From Epiperipatus broadwayi (lineage: Eukaryota > Onychophora > Udeonychophora > Euonychophora > Peripatidae), in NCBI GenBank assembly GCA_028023455.1, contig JAQFVV010001086.1, positions 1-64,000 of the forward strand: DNA of 64,000 nt. The letters run 5' to 3'. The position numbers were made by a program, and so were the translations under genes. Below are positions 28,285 through 56,741 of this stretch, piece by piece (within the stretch, counting starts at the first letter, position 1; each line of letters starts with the position of its first letter). Under the pieces are notes generated by a model. It was not told the DNA's origin and did not search any database. It saw only the letters and a program-made list of their open reading frames with translations.

Positions 28285-28775
28285 TGATGATCTGGAGAAA
28301 GAGAGCTTAACATCATCTGCATTACAGGGCGCCATCTAGGCAATTGAACCTAGAAAAATTTATAGAGTAGGCAGATATGTAATTCAAAAAAAAATATTTT
28401 ATATAGTTTGATTCTGGTCGTTACCCCAATGTTACTAGCTCAGTGGAACAGCAGAGATTTATATTTTATAAATTCTTATCTAAGAATTTTTTTTTTTAAA
28501 AAAAGAATAAAATAAGTCACTGCCAGTAATTAACATACAAACATTTAATTACGCACATATATATAAAATTTAACATTATTATTTTAGCATGTTTACATTT
28601 TAAAATTTAATTTACATTTTTAACTTTAATTTTAATTTCCATTTTAATTTTTATAAATTTACATTTTAAATATTATAAGTTCGCACAGATGGATTTATAA
28701 AATGTGTTTTTAAAATGTTGAGTATAGATCGGTTACATAGATTACACGGTCAAAAACATTCCAAAATCAACATAA
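28285..28775 (-). repeat. LTR-like repeat family R, left copy
   Basis: The first 280 bp match 33349-33616 in direct orientation at roughly 85-90% by eye. Shared words are gatcYggagaaagagagc, gcgccatctagg, agcagagatttatattt and actgccagtaattaacatac. Similarity to the diverged copy at 13552-13990 continues to about 28775 (tgttgagtatagat). In minus orientation this would be the 3' LTR of an element spanning to 33.6 kb. I see no clear polypurine tract beside it, so the LTR reading is a hypothesis. Confidence 0.6.
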
Positions 28776-29130
28776 ATGATCAAAATACAAAATCATTGAC
28801 ACCGTCAATTGCATAGGGAATTCAAGAAACCCACTGGTATCATCATAAGATACTGCAGTGACACCAATAACATTAAAGACATCTGAATAAATACATTTTA
28901 AATACTCACCGTAAGGTATCATTATTTACCGAATGTCTATATATTTTGATCAAATTCTGAAAACCAAAAACATAATTAATAGATAACGAATCCATGCAAC
29001 TTCCATACCCAACTTAAATTTAATGCATTTTTATTTAGAGTGTCGAGTATAAATAGACTACATAGATTTGCATTTGAAAGAAAATATTCTATCCTTATTT
29101 AACTTTAAGCCAAAAGTTTGCTGTCAAACC

Positions 29131-31255
<2,125 letters not shown>

Positions 31256-31313
31256 AGACCAATTATAATGATCTAGAGAAAAAAAAGCTTAACGTCATCT
31301 GCACTACAGGGTG
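31256..31313 (-). repeat. Centre of the palindrome: fragment of repeat R
   Basis: The unpaired loop of the 4.2-kb palindrome is a 55-bp copy of the end of repeat R (attataatgatct, gagaaaaaaaagc, atctgcactacagggtgcca), in the same orientation as the two larger copies outside. Confidence 0.75.
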
Positions 31314-33337
31314 CCAACTGGGGCCAATGTTTAATAAACCATGTATACCCTGAGTAAATTTCTTTTGACAAAATGAAATATTTTTATCTGTTTATATAAG
31401 CCGTATACTTTAAATCTTATAAAAGCACTGCCAGAAAGAAATTGCACATATATACCACATGAGAAACTATTAATAATATTAAATTGTATTTTGTTAAAAA
31501 GAAAGTCAAAAGGTTGCAATTAATATGTTTTTTTGTTTGTTTGTTAATATATATTATGCTTTAATGTGTATAGGTGTGCACAGCCACATAAGTTTATGAT
31601 CAAAATATGGTGTCTTACAATGAGTACCTTTAGGAATTACTTAAGTGTAACCCTATGTATGCATTTCAATCAGTCATAAATAAGTTGGTGGTATTTATAA
31701 TTGTGCTGCAAATATTCACGTTTAAACCCATTATTCATTAAAACATATTTACCTCAGTGCAACCATCTTAAATAAATAATTTATAAAATTTGCTTGTCAT
31801 GCCATGTGTAAAAACAAAATGTATAAAAAAATAAAACACTTGGGGGAGTTGGCATAGACATAAATAGTCCTTAGAAAAACGATAGACAACATTTTTTTTG
31901 TATATAATCTTTGTAAAAATTACTAACCAAATGTTTTTGTAAATGTTTTCATTAATCATGTACCATAATTACTAACCATAAGCAACTTTTTTTGTTCATT
32001 TTTTAAGCAAGTTTACTGATATGTAACGGGCACAGACATTGTTACATTGTTTTTTTTATTAGTAAACATGAAAAAAATAAAAGTTCACAAATAAAACTTT
32101 TTTTTAAGAATTAAAAATTTAAAATTAAAAGTCTATACTAATCTTGTATCTATATAATCACACAGATAAAAAAATATTAAAATAAAATTTTATTAAAAAA
32201 AAGAAAAAGTTTTTTAAAATTAAATTGTTAGTAAAAATTTAAAGATAAAAATATATCTAAGTTTGTACGAAACAAATTAATTAATGTTATTGAAAAAAAT
32301 GGAAATTATTAATTTAATTAGTAAAATGTAAACTAGCCTTGGGCACTTAAAATGTATAAGCAAAGATCAGATAGGAGAGAAAAACAATGGAATCGGACCT
32401 CAGGGAAAAGACCATCACATCGATGATGTAATGTCTATTGGATCCTTAAGTTATGTATAAAAGAAAAAAATTGGAAATAAAAAGTGATTTTGGTTTAATT
32501 AATTAGAAGACAAGATGACACTATATGTGTTAGTGTGGAGTTGAAGGAGAAAGGATTGAAAAAAGACACTCTTCGATCCCTTCAGTTGTTATAAAAAAGA
32601 AATGAAACATTGCTTTTCTTACACTGAGATCAACTGGATCATCAGGGGATTTAATGTGGATTCCAAATGGCATGCAATGGATAAAGAGGAATGTTTTAAA
32701 AATTGTAAGAACTTTAAAAACATCTTGAAACACTAAAAACTTTAAAATATAAACTTTCTCAGTCTTCAATTTATAAGAAATAGAATCCTATCTGACCAAC
32801 ATTATTTATTAATTAGTTATAATTTTATTTAATGTATTTCATTTGTAAAATCATTTTCATTTATTTATTTTTTGTTCTTTAAGTTTATTTATGATTTTTT
32901 TTGTGCGATAAATTAAATTATATAAATGTTAAACTTAAGTTGGGTGTGAATGGCTATATAGATTTGTAAAGTTATATTAGGAGAGGATAATCTTAGTTTA
33001 TTTGTTTCATAGTTAAATTGGGTCAATGGATTGGATATATTGGTGTAATTAGTAGATGTAGTATGAGATTCGCTATTGGCAGGATTGCATATATATGCCA
33101 CACACCTTCTGTTTGCCTATGGATGGGTTTGTAAGTCAGCAAAGGACTTCCGTTCCTATGGAGTTTTTTGTTTATAATTCTACTCGCCAACAGATGTAGC
33201 ATTTCTGTTGTTAGAGAGACAATGTCTTCTCTAACTCTACTTATTGTTCAGATATACATTCCTGACAGTATAGTATTTTGTGTTGTCATATTTTCATGCT
33301 ACATTGAATACATAACTGTATCAGGTGGATTGGAGCC
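31314..33337 (-). repeat. Right arm of the 4.2-kb palindrome
   Basis: Inverse partner of 29131-31255, with perhaps 85-90% identity by eye and scattered indels. It ends outward at ggagcc, a few bases before gggcgccaa, which read on the minus strand is TTGGCGCCC directly after the end of the R repeat. TGGCGCCC is the start of the classic lysine-tRNA primer-binding site of LTR elements. No gag or pol frame is present, so if this is a retrotransposon it is a non-coding derivative. Confidence 0.8.
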
Positions 33338-33348
33338 ATAATGGGCGC

Positions 33349-35190
<1,842 letters not shown>

Positions 35191-35191
35191 T

Positions 35192-35414
<223 letters not shown>

Positions 35415-37170
35415 TATTGATGTATGATTGGATTGGAAATATCTAGACAAATACATTGAGAGATATGGAGATTTTATTTAAAACAAATAACAAATTTTAT
35501 TTGACAAACTACAATTCCATACATAAAAATATACATTATATTTATGCTTTCATTTATCTTAAATACAGTGAACACCAATTTCTTTCCATGTTGAATGCTT
35601 TCTCTTTTATTACTGATTTGTTTTACAGCTAATTTCTCCTCTAATTAAATTGAATAATTTTATTTAACGATTATTTTTTTTTTTTACAATTATTACTCCT
35701 TCGCAATTTTTTTAATCTTATACTGTCATCTTGATCAAGCCTTCTTTTGCCCTAATCTTTACACTAGAGATATCCTATGTATAGTGAGACTATGTCAATG
35801 CAAACAACTCAGCATCAAGATCAATCATCATTATGGTGCATGCACTCTATACTCATGTTCTTATGACATAATAATATTTTAACAATGTTACCTTTCCAGT
35901 GAAGTTCTCAGCTGGCTGTTGAAACATTTATTAAATAATTTCATATACACATTGCTTACGCTTAAAGATTCGTAGGTTATTTAACCCTTAATTTCACATT
36001 TTATTACCTTTATTACTTTTGGCTCGAATTCATATCATTAAATCAACAAAACAATATTCAAGTACACCTATCACACACACTTTATCTGCATTTATTTTGA
36101 CATTAAATTGAGCTTGCAACCTTGTATCTGACACTTATAAATAATACTATCATGGCTATCTTTCATATACTCATAGGGAATATCAAACATTAATACGAGG
36201 CAGGCAGTGATCCGAATAAAAGATACACTTTTTACTAAGGTTGATATATGCTAGGATTTTTATCACTAGTCATACAATAAAACATAGGTATACCTATTGC
36301 CTCTGGTCATCAAAATAAGAAACCTTCTTATGGTGTAGAGAATAATCAAGTGGAAAAACTCTTCCACTAGGTTCAAATACTTTATGAATATAGCATAAAT
36401 ATCTTAGTGAGCTAGACTTCACTGGTTTTGTAGAGACTTTTTTCTACCCACATACATACAGGTCAAAATATCAAATTCTACAAGTAAAACTTTCATATAT
36501 TTATTATTCTTGTGAATTAGTGCACTGGAATATGAGCCCATACATTTTCCAAGCATTAATCAGCTTGTTTCTGGCCTTAAATCTATGGTAATTATAATAA
36601 TAAACAATAAGAAATGCGTATTAAAATTTTAAAACTATTTCCATGCACTTTTATAAGAAAATGACGAGGTTTTAGCTTGATTGTCATGCAATTTTATAAG
36701 TCTAAGCATTTGACAATAACTTCTGTTATTAATAATAATATATCTAAGTGTGTTTTTTAAATTGTTTGTAAAGGACCTACCCCCAAAATGACAATAATAA
36801 CAAAAGCATTTAAAATAAACATACTCAAAATTATCTAATATCAATATCACCTACCCCAAAACAATACAATTATAATTACAACATGTATTAATTTTAAAAT
36901 AGATATACATGATATACTACAAAGAATGATTTTTTTCTATAGTAAATGTCCTACACACATAAATAGAAAATAATACAAAAAATATACTTATATAGAATTC
37001 TTTGGCAAGTGTCTTCCAAGTTCCTGGTTTCCATTTTCCCTTTTTCTATTCCTCCTTAATCGGTTTATAAGAGCACATGAGTCACTGTATCAAAAAGTTC
37101 TTTTAATGTTGTTTGATTCCTCTGCCATCAGATAAGCAATTTTTATTTTGCTGAACCGTGTTCCTCATTT
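35415..37170. other. AT-rich non-coding DNA
   Basis: No recognisable coding sequence. The 35700-36450 part is somewhat richer in C and may be an old element. Confidence 0.5.
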
Positions 37171-37174
37171 CCAA

Positions 37175-37286
37175 TTCTATGCAGATTACAGCTAAACTTT
37201 TTAATTTTATGCAGATTCCAATTAAACTTTTTAGTTTATGCAGATTAAGTTAAACTTTTTAATTTTATGCAGGTTACAGTTAAATA
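37175..37286. repeat. Minisatellite, period 29-30 bp, about 3.7 copies
   Basis: The unit (t)tatgcagattacagttaaac followed by tttttaat recurs with GCAG at 37181, 37211, 37240 and 37269. Confidence 0.85.

Positions 37287-40387
<3,101 letters not shown>

Positions 40388-40456
<69 letters not shown>
40388..40456. repeat. (TA)n microsatellite, 69 bp
   Basis: Uninterrupted TA array. Confidence 0.95.
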
Positions 40457-40458
<2 letters not shown>

Positions 40459-42969
40459 GAATAACATTGTTTGCCGAATGCTTTAGAATTATAAAGAAAT
40501 TAATCTTCAAAATGGAATTATGAATGCTTTAAAATTATAAAAATTAGATCTTCAAAATGAAATTATAATTATTAATGAAGGAACTTTATATTAAGAAGAT
40601 GAATATAAAGAGGAAACTAAATGTCAACTTAGGATATCCTAATATTATTCTCTTTAATGTTTAACAACAAAAGAATAAAAAAACTGTGTCTTCGAAGGAT
40701 TTTCATTCTCGCGAGGAACATTAACTTTTATAAATGCCATTTGGGGTTTTGAAAATTATAATTATGAAAAGTTAATTTCATTTTCTTTATCATCATAGAG
40801 AATTAATAATTTATAATATTTTGTTTTTTATTTATGATCAATAAATATTTAAATATCGGTTAATAAATATTAATTTTGGGAACGGGATAATGTGAACTTA
40901 GAGGTAAGATATTAAATTATTTTTAAATCCACATATTATTTTCCATGACATGACACTACATTGTTTATACTAACCTAAATAGATTAATAACAGTAATGCA
41001 TGATAAATGGATAAATGATTAACATTATTGTAAAGTATATATTTTTTATATTAATAAATATAAATTACAGACAACCATTTTAACGGAATGAAGGTATTAC
41101 ATACAAATGATGGGATTATTATTTGTATAACCCAATTACTGTAAAATAGCGTTAATATAAATGTCTAAATATTAGAATACTTATATTTTAAATACACTAT
41201 AAAATCACGTAGTGTTAAATGTTTAGAAATATATCTACCGTAAGCAAAGAGAATGTTTATATTTTTAATATAAGGAGGTAGATATATAAATATTTTTATA
41301 TATATTGTAAAATTTAAATTATTTAAGTGTTAAATAAATATGTTTTTTTATATTAAATGAAGTCTTCAATTTTGTTTTATTTGAATTAAAGAGTTAGTGA
41401 GATTCGTTGTTAATATTACTTTAAAATATTGATAGGAACCCCTGAAGAGAGTAAAGTGTTAAACATCCCTGAGTTCGAAATCTGAGCATAACGGTAAAGT
41501 TAATTAAGGTGAAAATTGATTTCATGTGGTTGGATATAATAATTTTTTTAAAATAATAAATTAGTTATTGGGAACAAATATAGTTTTATATCAAAATTAA
41601 ATCACATCATTCGTGGCATCCTATATAAAGACCTTAAATCTGACTATAGTGAGATGCAACTCCTTAACTTATCTTGTTGAGAGGGGACATACCGTTACAT
41701 ATGGTGCATCCAAGTGAGGCTCTGAATTATATATACCGTTACAATACATAAAAATAATTCATTAAATGTTGTGAATTTCCATTTTTTAATATTTTAAAAC
41801 TTAACAATTAACACATGTTTGATAAAATACTTTTGCAAAAAAAAAAAAAAAAATCAAACAATTACTAATTTAATTATAGCAAAAGTTTCATATTATTTGT
41901 TATTAATAAAACTTTTATTATATAAAAGGAATTTGGTTTGTGGAATACATATATTCATTTATAGCATATTTAAAAATCGTTGATTATTATTTTATTTACG
42001 TATTATTTTATTCTAATGCTTAAAGGATAAACTGTTTATAAATAAATAAATAAAAATGTATTAAACACAAAATATAATATCTTTTGTAAATAAATCAACA
42101 TAATTGTTTAAGAAAAAGGAGCAATTCATTCAATTTGTAATCAATAATAATTTACAATGTTTAGCAACAATAACTTATTTACCAATAACATTCTAGGCAA
42201 AGGTGAATGTTATGTTTGAGTAATAAGTAAAACTATTTTTTAATAATAGCAGTTTTTCTATGTAAAAAGGAACAATTTTCAGATAGTTAAAAAATATTGT
42301 GCATTTTTTTATGAACATTGATATTTAGCCATTGAAACTTATATTATGTTGTTGTCAGAAGTAAAGAACATTTCTGAAGATGTGATTATAAAATTAAAGG
42401 ATTATTTTAGTAATAAATAACAATCACAGAAATATGACTACATGCTACATTGACCTTGAAATAGTACATATTATTATATTATCAACATGAATTATAAAAT
42501 ATATTGTGAAATTTATTAGAACTTATAGGGTGATTGGCTGAAGTTCCTAGAAATATGTTGAACACAAATATCATTGGAGACAAAATATCATGCTGGGAGA
42601 ATCTGCAATATTAAGTCATATAATAATAAGCTGTTACTTGAATAAATGTCAAACGCATTAATCTGAACTAAAATAAAATGAAAATATTAAAATGATTTCT
42701 TAAAAATCAATTTAACAATCAAGCATAATGCTTGATTTATAAAACAATAAGCCTATAAGCAAAAAAAAAAATTTTTTTTCTCTATTATAAATAAATTAAT
42801 AAAAATCCCAATAAAAATTCTACCTACATTGAACATAACTTCAGGAATATCAAAGACCATGTTGATGTTTGCCATGAACAGCTTAAACATTTATGTATTA
42901 TGTGTATGTTTATAAACGTCTGGTCACATCATCCTATATTGCCTTATTTTATTCAATTTCTGAAAGAAG

Positions 42970-42972
<3 letters not shown>
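40457..42972. other. AT-rich non-coding DNA
   Basis: No frame of note. A less AT-rich patch at 41600-41760 contains taccgttaca twice and tggtgcatccaagtgaggc. This might be the end of an old LTR element with a primer site, but the support is weak. Confidence 0.45.

Positions 42973-43017
<45 letters not shown>
42973..43017. repeat. (TA)n microsatellite at left end of PLE dimer
   Basis: The array starts where the element's sense copy reads gtattttatatattt, so it may have grown from the TATATA inside the PLE end; the last 35 bp of the terminus are missing on this side. Confidence 0.95.
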
Positions 43018-43023
<6 letters not shown>

Positions 43024-43075
43024 CATATTTTGCGGGTTCATCCGTGTTAAAAACTTTTAATATCAATTTTCTGAC

Positions 43076-43098
43076 GTTTCGACTTGGTCACACAAGCC
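43076..43098 (-). other. PLE 3' stem-loop ending in GAAAC, minus copy
   Basis: Reads GGCTTG, loop, CAAGTC, GAAACGTC on the minus strand, identical to the plus copy at 46132-46154. Confidence 0.55.
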
Positions 43099-43200
43099 AT
43101 CCACAGAGTTATAAAAAGGTAGAAAGACGGTTGTAGAGGCGCTACAATCACTGGTTTGAATAAAACATTAAAAATCCCACCAATAGCAAAAATGTTAAAT

Positions 43201-43725
43201 TTAAGAATGTTTTTTAAAGAAATCTTTCCAAATAGGAGGAAGTTTGCACGTATCATCTCGCTTATTGATACAATCTGGCCTTTTAAGTATCTCAATGGCT
43301 TCTCTGATTTTGCATTGGTAGAGATTATCACATCTGGATATGATCCTGGTACTAGAAAAATCTATTTTATGACCTGAATCTATAGTATGGAGTGAGAGTG
43401 CTGATGATGATGAGTGTTGTTTAACTGCATTAGCATGCTCATCTCTCCTAACACTGATGCGACGATTACTCATACCTATGTAAGAAGCTTTACAATTTTT
43501 ACATGAGATTTGATAGACACCATGAGATTCAAGAGGGATTGAATCCTTAGGCTTGGTTATTATATTGCTGATCTTTTGATGAGCAGAAAATGCTGTATCT
43601 ATATTATAGCGTTTTAATATACGTCCGATACTGTCTGTAGTTCCTTTTACATATGGAACACAAATCCTAATAGCTGACTTATCATCTTTTTGTTTCCTAT
43701 TTTGTCTATTTTGGGCTTGAAATAA
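43201..43725 (-). pseudogene. PLE endonuclease part of the minus copy, frameshifted from its RT
   Basis: Continues the RT protein after a one-base deletion: the A-run that has seven A in the plus copy has six here (about 43729-43734). The frame gives KDSIPLESHGVYQISC, ASYIGMSNRRISVRRDEHA, REAIEILKRPDCIN and LPPIWKDFFKKHS before a TAA at 43201. All GIY-YIG landmarks are present: VYQ-YIG, catalytic Arg, the RRDEH His, the catalytic Glu and two Cys pairs. Only the frameshift separates it from the RT. It could not be made as a fusion without slippage. Confidence 0.85.
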
Positions 43726-45060
43726 GGCTTTTTTATAAATTTGTAATTATAACTATTTGCTAATAAAACACTATTAATATGATTTATTTCTTCTTTCAGA
43801 TGTGTGTCATCTGAAAGGTTAATTGCTCTATTTAAAAGAGTTTTGGCTACAGAAACTATCTGAGTTGGGTGATGATGAGAATGGAAATGTAAATATCTGT
43901 CTGTGTGTGTATCCTTTCTGTAAATAGAAAAAGATAAACTATTTGGTGTTCTGGTGACTAGAACATCAAGAAAAGGGAATTTTCCATCAGACTCTGTCTC
44001 CATTGTAAATTTAATATGAGGATGCATATTATTTAAATGTAAGAAAAAATCATCTAATGTATTTTTTCCATGTTGCCATATGACAAAAGTGTCATCTATG
44101 TATCTGAGCCAAATGAGAGGTTTTAAAGATGATGATTCTAAAGCACGAGTTTCTATATATTCCATGAATAAATCAGCTATTACTCCTGAGATAGGTGAGC
44201 CCATAGGAGTACCAAAAACTTGTCTGTAATGCTGTCCATTGTATACAAAATATGTATTTAAGAGACAATGTTTAATCAAAGCAATAATATGGTCTGGTAA
44301 ATTGCAACGTTGTGAGATTATATTTAAAGCTTCATCAATTGGAATGTTTGTAAACAAAGACACGACATCAAAACTGACCAGAATGTCACTAGCATTAATT
44401 TTTAAACTTTGTAAAACAGAAATAAAATGAAGAGAGTTTTTAATATATGATTTAATAGATGGGATTGTAGGTTTAATGAAATCCGATAAGTATCTAGCTA
44501 AAATATGAGTTGGAGAACCTATTGCACTTACTATTGGACGAAGAGGGGTATCTGGTTTGTGAATTTTTGGAAGTCCATAAAATTTTGGACAGACACAAGA
44601 TTTTTCACGAGGGATTATTTTATTTTTTATCTCTGTTTCAATAGGTGATTTATTTATAATAGCTTTTGTTGTTTTTTCCAAATATGTAGTATGATCTCTT
44701 TTTGATAGTTTATAAGTTTTATCACTAAGCAGATCTAAAATTTTATTATGGTAAATGTCACGATCCATTACAACTGTGGCATTACCTTTATCAGCTGGAA
44801 GTACAACAATTGATTTGTCCGATTTTATATTATTTAATGCTTGTCTTTCTTTCTTTGAAAAATTATTTTTAGGAAGCTTAGCTTTTTTTAAAATATTACA
44901 AATCTCAGCTCTAGCTAAATCAGCCGATGTAGAATCAATTTTATCAAGAGCTGATTCAACATTACAGACAATTTTCTCAAAAGGTATCCGGGAAGGTGTT
45001 AAAGCAAAATTGAAACCTTTTTCTAAAACCGAAATTTCATCTGTAGAGAGGGCTGATTTA
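43647..45060 (-). pseudogene. Penelope-like reverse transcriptase (N-terminally truncated, C-terminally frameshifted)
   Basis: The open frame runs from an ATG at 45149, but residues 1 to about 31 are antisense of the neighbouring plus copy; true PLE sequence starts around ALSTDEISVLEKG. Residue positions below count from that ATG. Visible RT landmarks: LPADKGNATVVMD (about 120-132), GLPKIHKPDTPLRPIVS (about 190-206), motif A SFDVVSLFTNIP (about 258-269), motif B TPMGSPISGVIADLFMEY (about 311-330), motif C LRYIDDTFVIW (about 346-356) and FPFLDVLVTR. The YIDD aspartates and the motif A Asp are intact. The last 25 residues are out of frame after the A-run deletion, so EN is lost from the product. 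In the family this enzyme copies element RNA at a nicked target. Confidence 0.9.
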
Positions 45061-46029
45061 TTCATGGAATATATAGAAACTCGTGCTTTAGAATCATCAT
45101 CTTTAAAACCTCTCATTTGGCTCAGATACATAGATGACACTTTTGTCATATGGCAACATGGAAAAAATACATTAGATGATTTTTTCTTACATTTAAATAA
45201 TATGCATCCTCATATTAAATTTACAATGGAGACAGAGTCTGATGGAAAACTCCCTTTTCTTGATGTTCTAGTCACCAGAACACCAAATAGTTTATCTTTT
45301 TCTATTTACAGAAAGGATACACACACAGACAGATATTTACATTTCCATTCTCATCATCACCCAACTCAGATAGTTTCTGTAGCCAAAACTCTTTTAAATA
45401 GAGCAATTAACCTTTCAGATGACACACATCTGAAAGAAGAAATAAATCATATTAATAGTGTTTTATTAGCAAATAGTTATAATTACAAATTTATAAAAAA
45501 AGCCTTATTTCAAGCCCAAAATAGACAAAATAGGAAACAAAAAGATGATAAGTCAGCTATTAGGATTTGTGTTCCATATGTAAAAGGAACTACAGACAGT
45601 ATCGGACGTATATTAAAACGCTATAATATAGATACAGCATTTTCTGCTCATCAAAAGATCAGCAATATAATAACCAAGCCTAAGGATTCAATCCCTCTTG
45701 AATCTCATGGTGTCTATCAAATCTCATGTAAAAATTGTAAAGCTTCTTACATAGGTATGAGTAATCGTCGCATCAGTGTTAGGAGAGATGAGCATGCTAA
45801 TGCAGTTAAACAACACTCATCATCATCAGCACTCTCACTCCATACTATGGATTCAGGTCATAAAATTGATTTTTCTAGTACCAGGATCATATCCAGATGT
45901 GATAATCTCTACCAATGCAAAATCAGAGAAGCCATTGAGATACTTAAAAGGCCAGATTGTATCAATAAGCGAGATGATACGTGCAAACTTCCTCCTATTT
46001 GGAAAGATTTCTTTAAAAAACATTCTTAA
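45052..46029 (+). pseudogene. PLE RT C-terminus fused in frame to GIY-YIG endonuclease (5'-truncated)
   Basis: Sense copy beginning at ADLFMEYIETRAL, just before motif C (LRYIDDTFVIW), then LPFLDVLVTR, HTDRYLHFHSHHHPTQ, a linker, and the endonuclease GVYQISCKNCKASYIG, RRISVRRDEHA and REAIEILKRPDCIN to a TAA at 46029. It shows the undamaged RT-EN junction of this family in one frame. The open frame continues upstream to 44755, but that part (about 100 residues) is antisense of the minus copy's RT and not real protein. Motifs A and B are missing, so this copy cannot be active. Confidence 0.9.
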
Positions 46030-46131
46030 ATTTAACATTTTTGCTATTGGTGGGATTTTTAATGTTTTATTCAAACCAGTGATTGTAGCGCCTCTACAAC
46101 CGTCTTTCTACCTTTTTATAACTCTGTGGAT

Positions 46132-46154
46132 GGCTTGTGTGACCAAGTCGAAAC
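46132..46154 (+). other. PLE 3' stem-loop ending in GAAAC, plus copy
   Basis: GGCTTG, loop TGTGAC, CAAGTC (one G-U pair), followed by GAAACGTC, after TGTGGAT. The layout is that of a hammerhead stem II and GAAA box with minimal stem III. The first core box lacks C3, U4 and A9, so it is a vestige at best. Confidence 0.55.
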
Positions 46155-46242
46155 GTCAGAAAATTGATATTAAAAGTTTTTAACACGGATGAACCCGCAA
46201 AATATGTATTTTATATATTTAACCCGTGCAAATCTTCGTTTT

Positions 46243-46244
<2 letters not shown>

Positions 46245-46339
<95 letters not shown>
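46245..46339. repeat. (TA)n microsatellite at right end of PLE dimer
   Basis: Starts directly after the complete 3' terminus (gcaaatcttcgttttaaca). Confidence 0.95.
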
Positions 46340-46341
<2 letters not shown>

Positions 46342-47078
46342 CACCATGAAAGGCACTATTCTTTTGTTGCTATACTCTAAAGGTAGATTTGTATTTATAT
46401 GTAATTTTCTTTTTGTACAAAAAAAAAAGTTCTTTATTAGAGGACGACATGGGTTGATCAAGAAAACATTGCTTACAGTTTGATGCTGTGCACAGGAATA
46501 TAAAATATTGTCGTCAGAATAATGAATTTCATTTTATTTTAAAATAAAATGGGAATTAATTTGATCATCATCATTAAGATTATAGTTATACAATATTTTA
46601 TTAGATGAAAAAAAATTATCAGTAACTTGTTAAGTTTATATTTCAACATGAATAGCTAAATATTTCTTCTTAATCACTTCATTCCATTACCTTTGTTTGT
46701 AAACTTGAGACCTCATCGTCAATAGTTAAATTTCGTTGGTAAATTGTCATAATATGATTTTCTTGAGATTGTCTCATCTAATTTAGGTTTGTGTACCCAT
46801 GGGGAGCTCAAAAAAGTATCTAGAATATTTTTTGTATATATATATATATAATGTCTAGTGAAATTTACCAAATCTATTTTAAATAACAATTGACCTGCCC
46901 TCTATCTGCCAAATTCGATAACTTTTAAAATAAGAGAGTGGACCACATCTTAATATATTTTAGTTCTGTTTAGGTTGAATTATCCAGAACAATAACAGCC
47001 AGAATGCTAATTTAAATCAGACTTTCTATTTTTTTAATAAATTGATCTTTAACTAAGTAATATTAAATTTATAGATAT
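46340..47078. other. AT-rich non-coding DNA
   Basis: No gene seen. Confidence 0.5.
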
Positions 47079-47879
<801 letters not shown>

Positions 47880-48227
47880 AACAACGTTTTCGATTACTAT
47901 TGCAAACAATAATCATGGAACAATTTTATGGAAATAATTTTTAAATATATTTTATGATTTATAACTATTTTTAAGGAGGGAAATTTATATATGTTTTATA
48001 ATTTAAATATATCAATACAATATTTAACTATTATTCTAAACTCGTATTAGCATCATTTGTATTCTTAAAGACTTTAGATATATTTTCAAACTAATCCTCA
48101 ATCACATTTGAAAATGAATTACTAGATTAAAGAATTTTAAAAAGGAGAAAGAAAAAAAAAATGTTTGTTTTTGGAATGATTCAAAGATTAGATCTAATGC
48201 ATACTTTATAAAATTGATTATCGTGAA

Positions 48228-48230
<3 letters not shown>

Positions 48231-48309
<79 letters not shown>
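48231..48309. repeat. (TA)n microsatellite, 79 bp
   Basis: Uninterrupted TA array. Confidence 0.95.
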
Positions 48310-48312
<3 letters not shown>

Positions 48313-48573
48313 TTTTATGATATATACTATATAAATAGTAAATTATTTTTTATGTTTGGTTTTCTTTTAGATAAATATGTATATTCATATAAATGAAAGT
48401 ATGTTCATGTTTTTCAGACTGTTAAACAATCAGAATTTGAAACAATTTTATAAAAACAAACCAAATTATTATTCTAGTAATGTTATGTTACATACAAAAA
48501 AAAAAGAATCATTAATCTTTATAGTTTTATATAATTTTTTACTAAAATATTACACTATTCCCAATACACATGT

Positions 48574-48650
<77 letters not shown>
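48574..48650. repeat. Compound (AC)n(AT)n microsatellite
   Basis: About 20 bp of AC followed by about 57 bp of TA. Confidence 0.95.
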
Positions 48651-51831
<3,181 letters not shown>

Positions 51832-51873
<42 letters not shown>

Positions 51874-51876
51874 ATA

Positions 51877-51914
<38 letters not shown>
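51832..51914. repeat. Two (TA)n arrays separated by ten bases
   Basis: TA runs of 38 and 35 bp flank the unique word gttgatactg. Confidence 0.95.
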
Positions 51915-54660
<2,746 letters not shown>

Positions 54661-54672
54661 AATATATATATA

Positions 54673-56741
<2,069 letters not shown>

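Larger units (their letters stand above)
43017..46245. mobile_element. Inverted (head-to-head) dimer of a Penelope-like retroelement
   Basis: A minus-strand copy (43017 to about 45051: RT nearly complete, EN, 3' end) joins head to head at about 45051/45052 to a 5'-truncated plus-strand copy (45052-46245: RT from motif C onward, EN, 3' end). The shared part forms inverted arms of about 1.19 kb (43017-44190 and 45052-46245) with an 860-bp spacer; the arms differ at only a handful of bases. TA arrays bound both outer ends. Complex partial dimers are known for Penelope. Because both copies carry the 3' end, simple L1-style twin priming cannot explain it. The high identity says the event is recent. 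Confidence 0.92.

Noticed and set aside
41461-41490. gagttcgaaatct resembling a B box
   Set aside because: No A box and no cloverleaf; isolated word.
41600-41760. Possible LTR end with tggtgcatcc primer site
   Set aside because: No partner LTR, no polyprotein and only a short word match.
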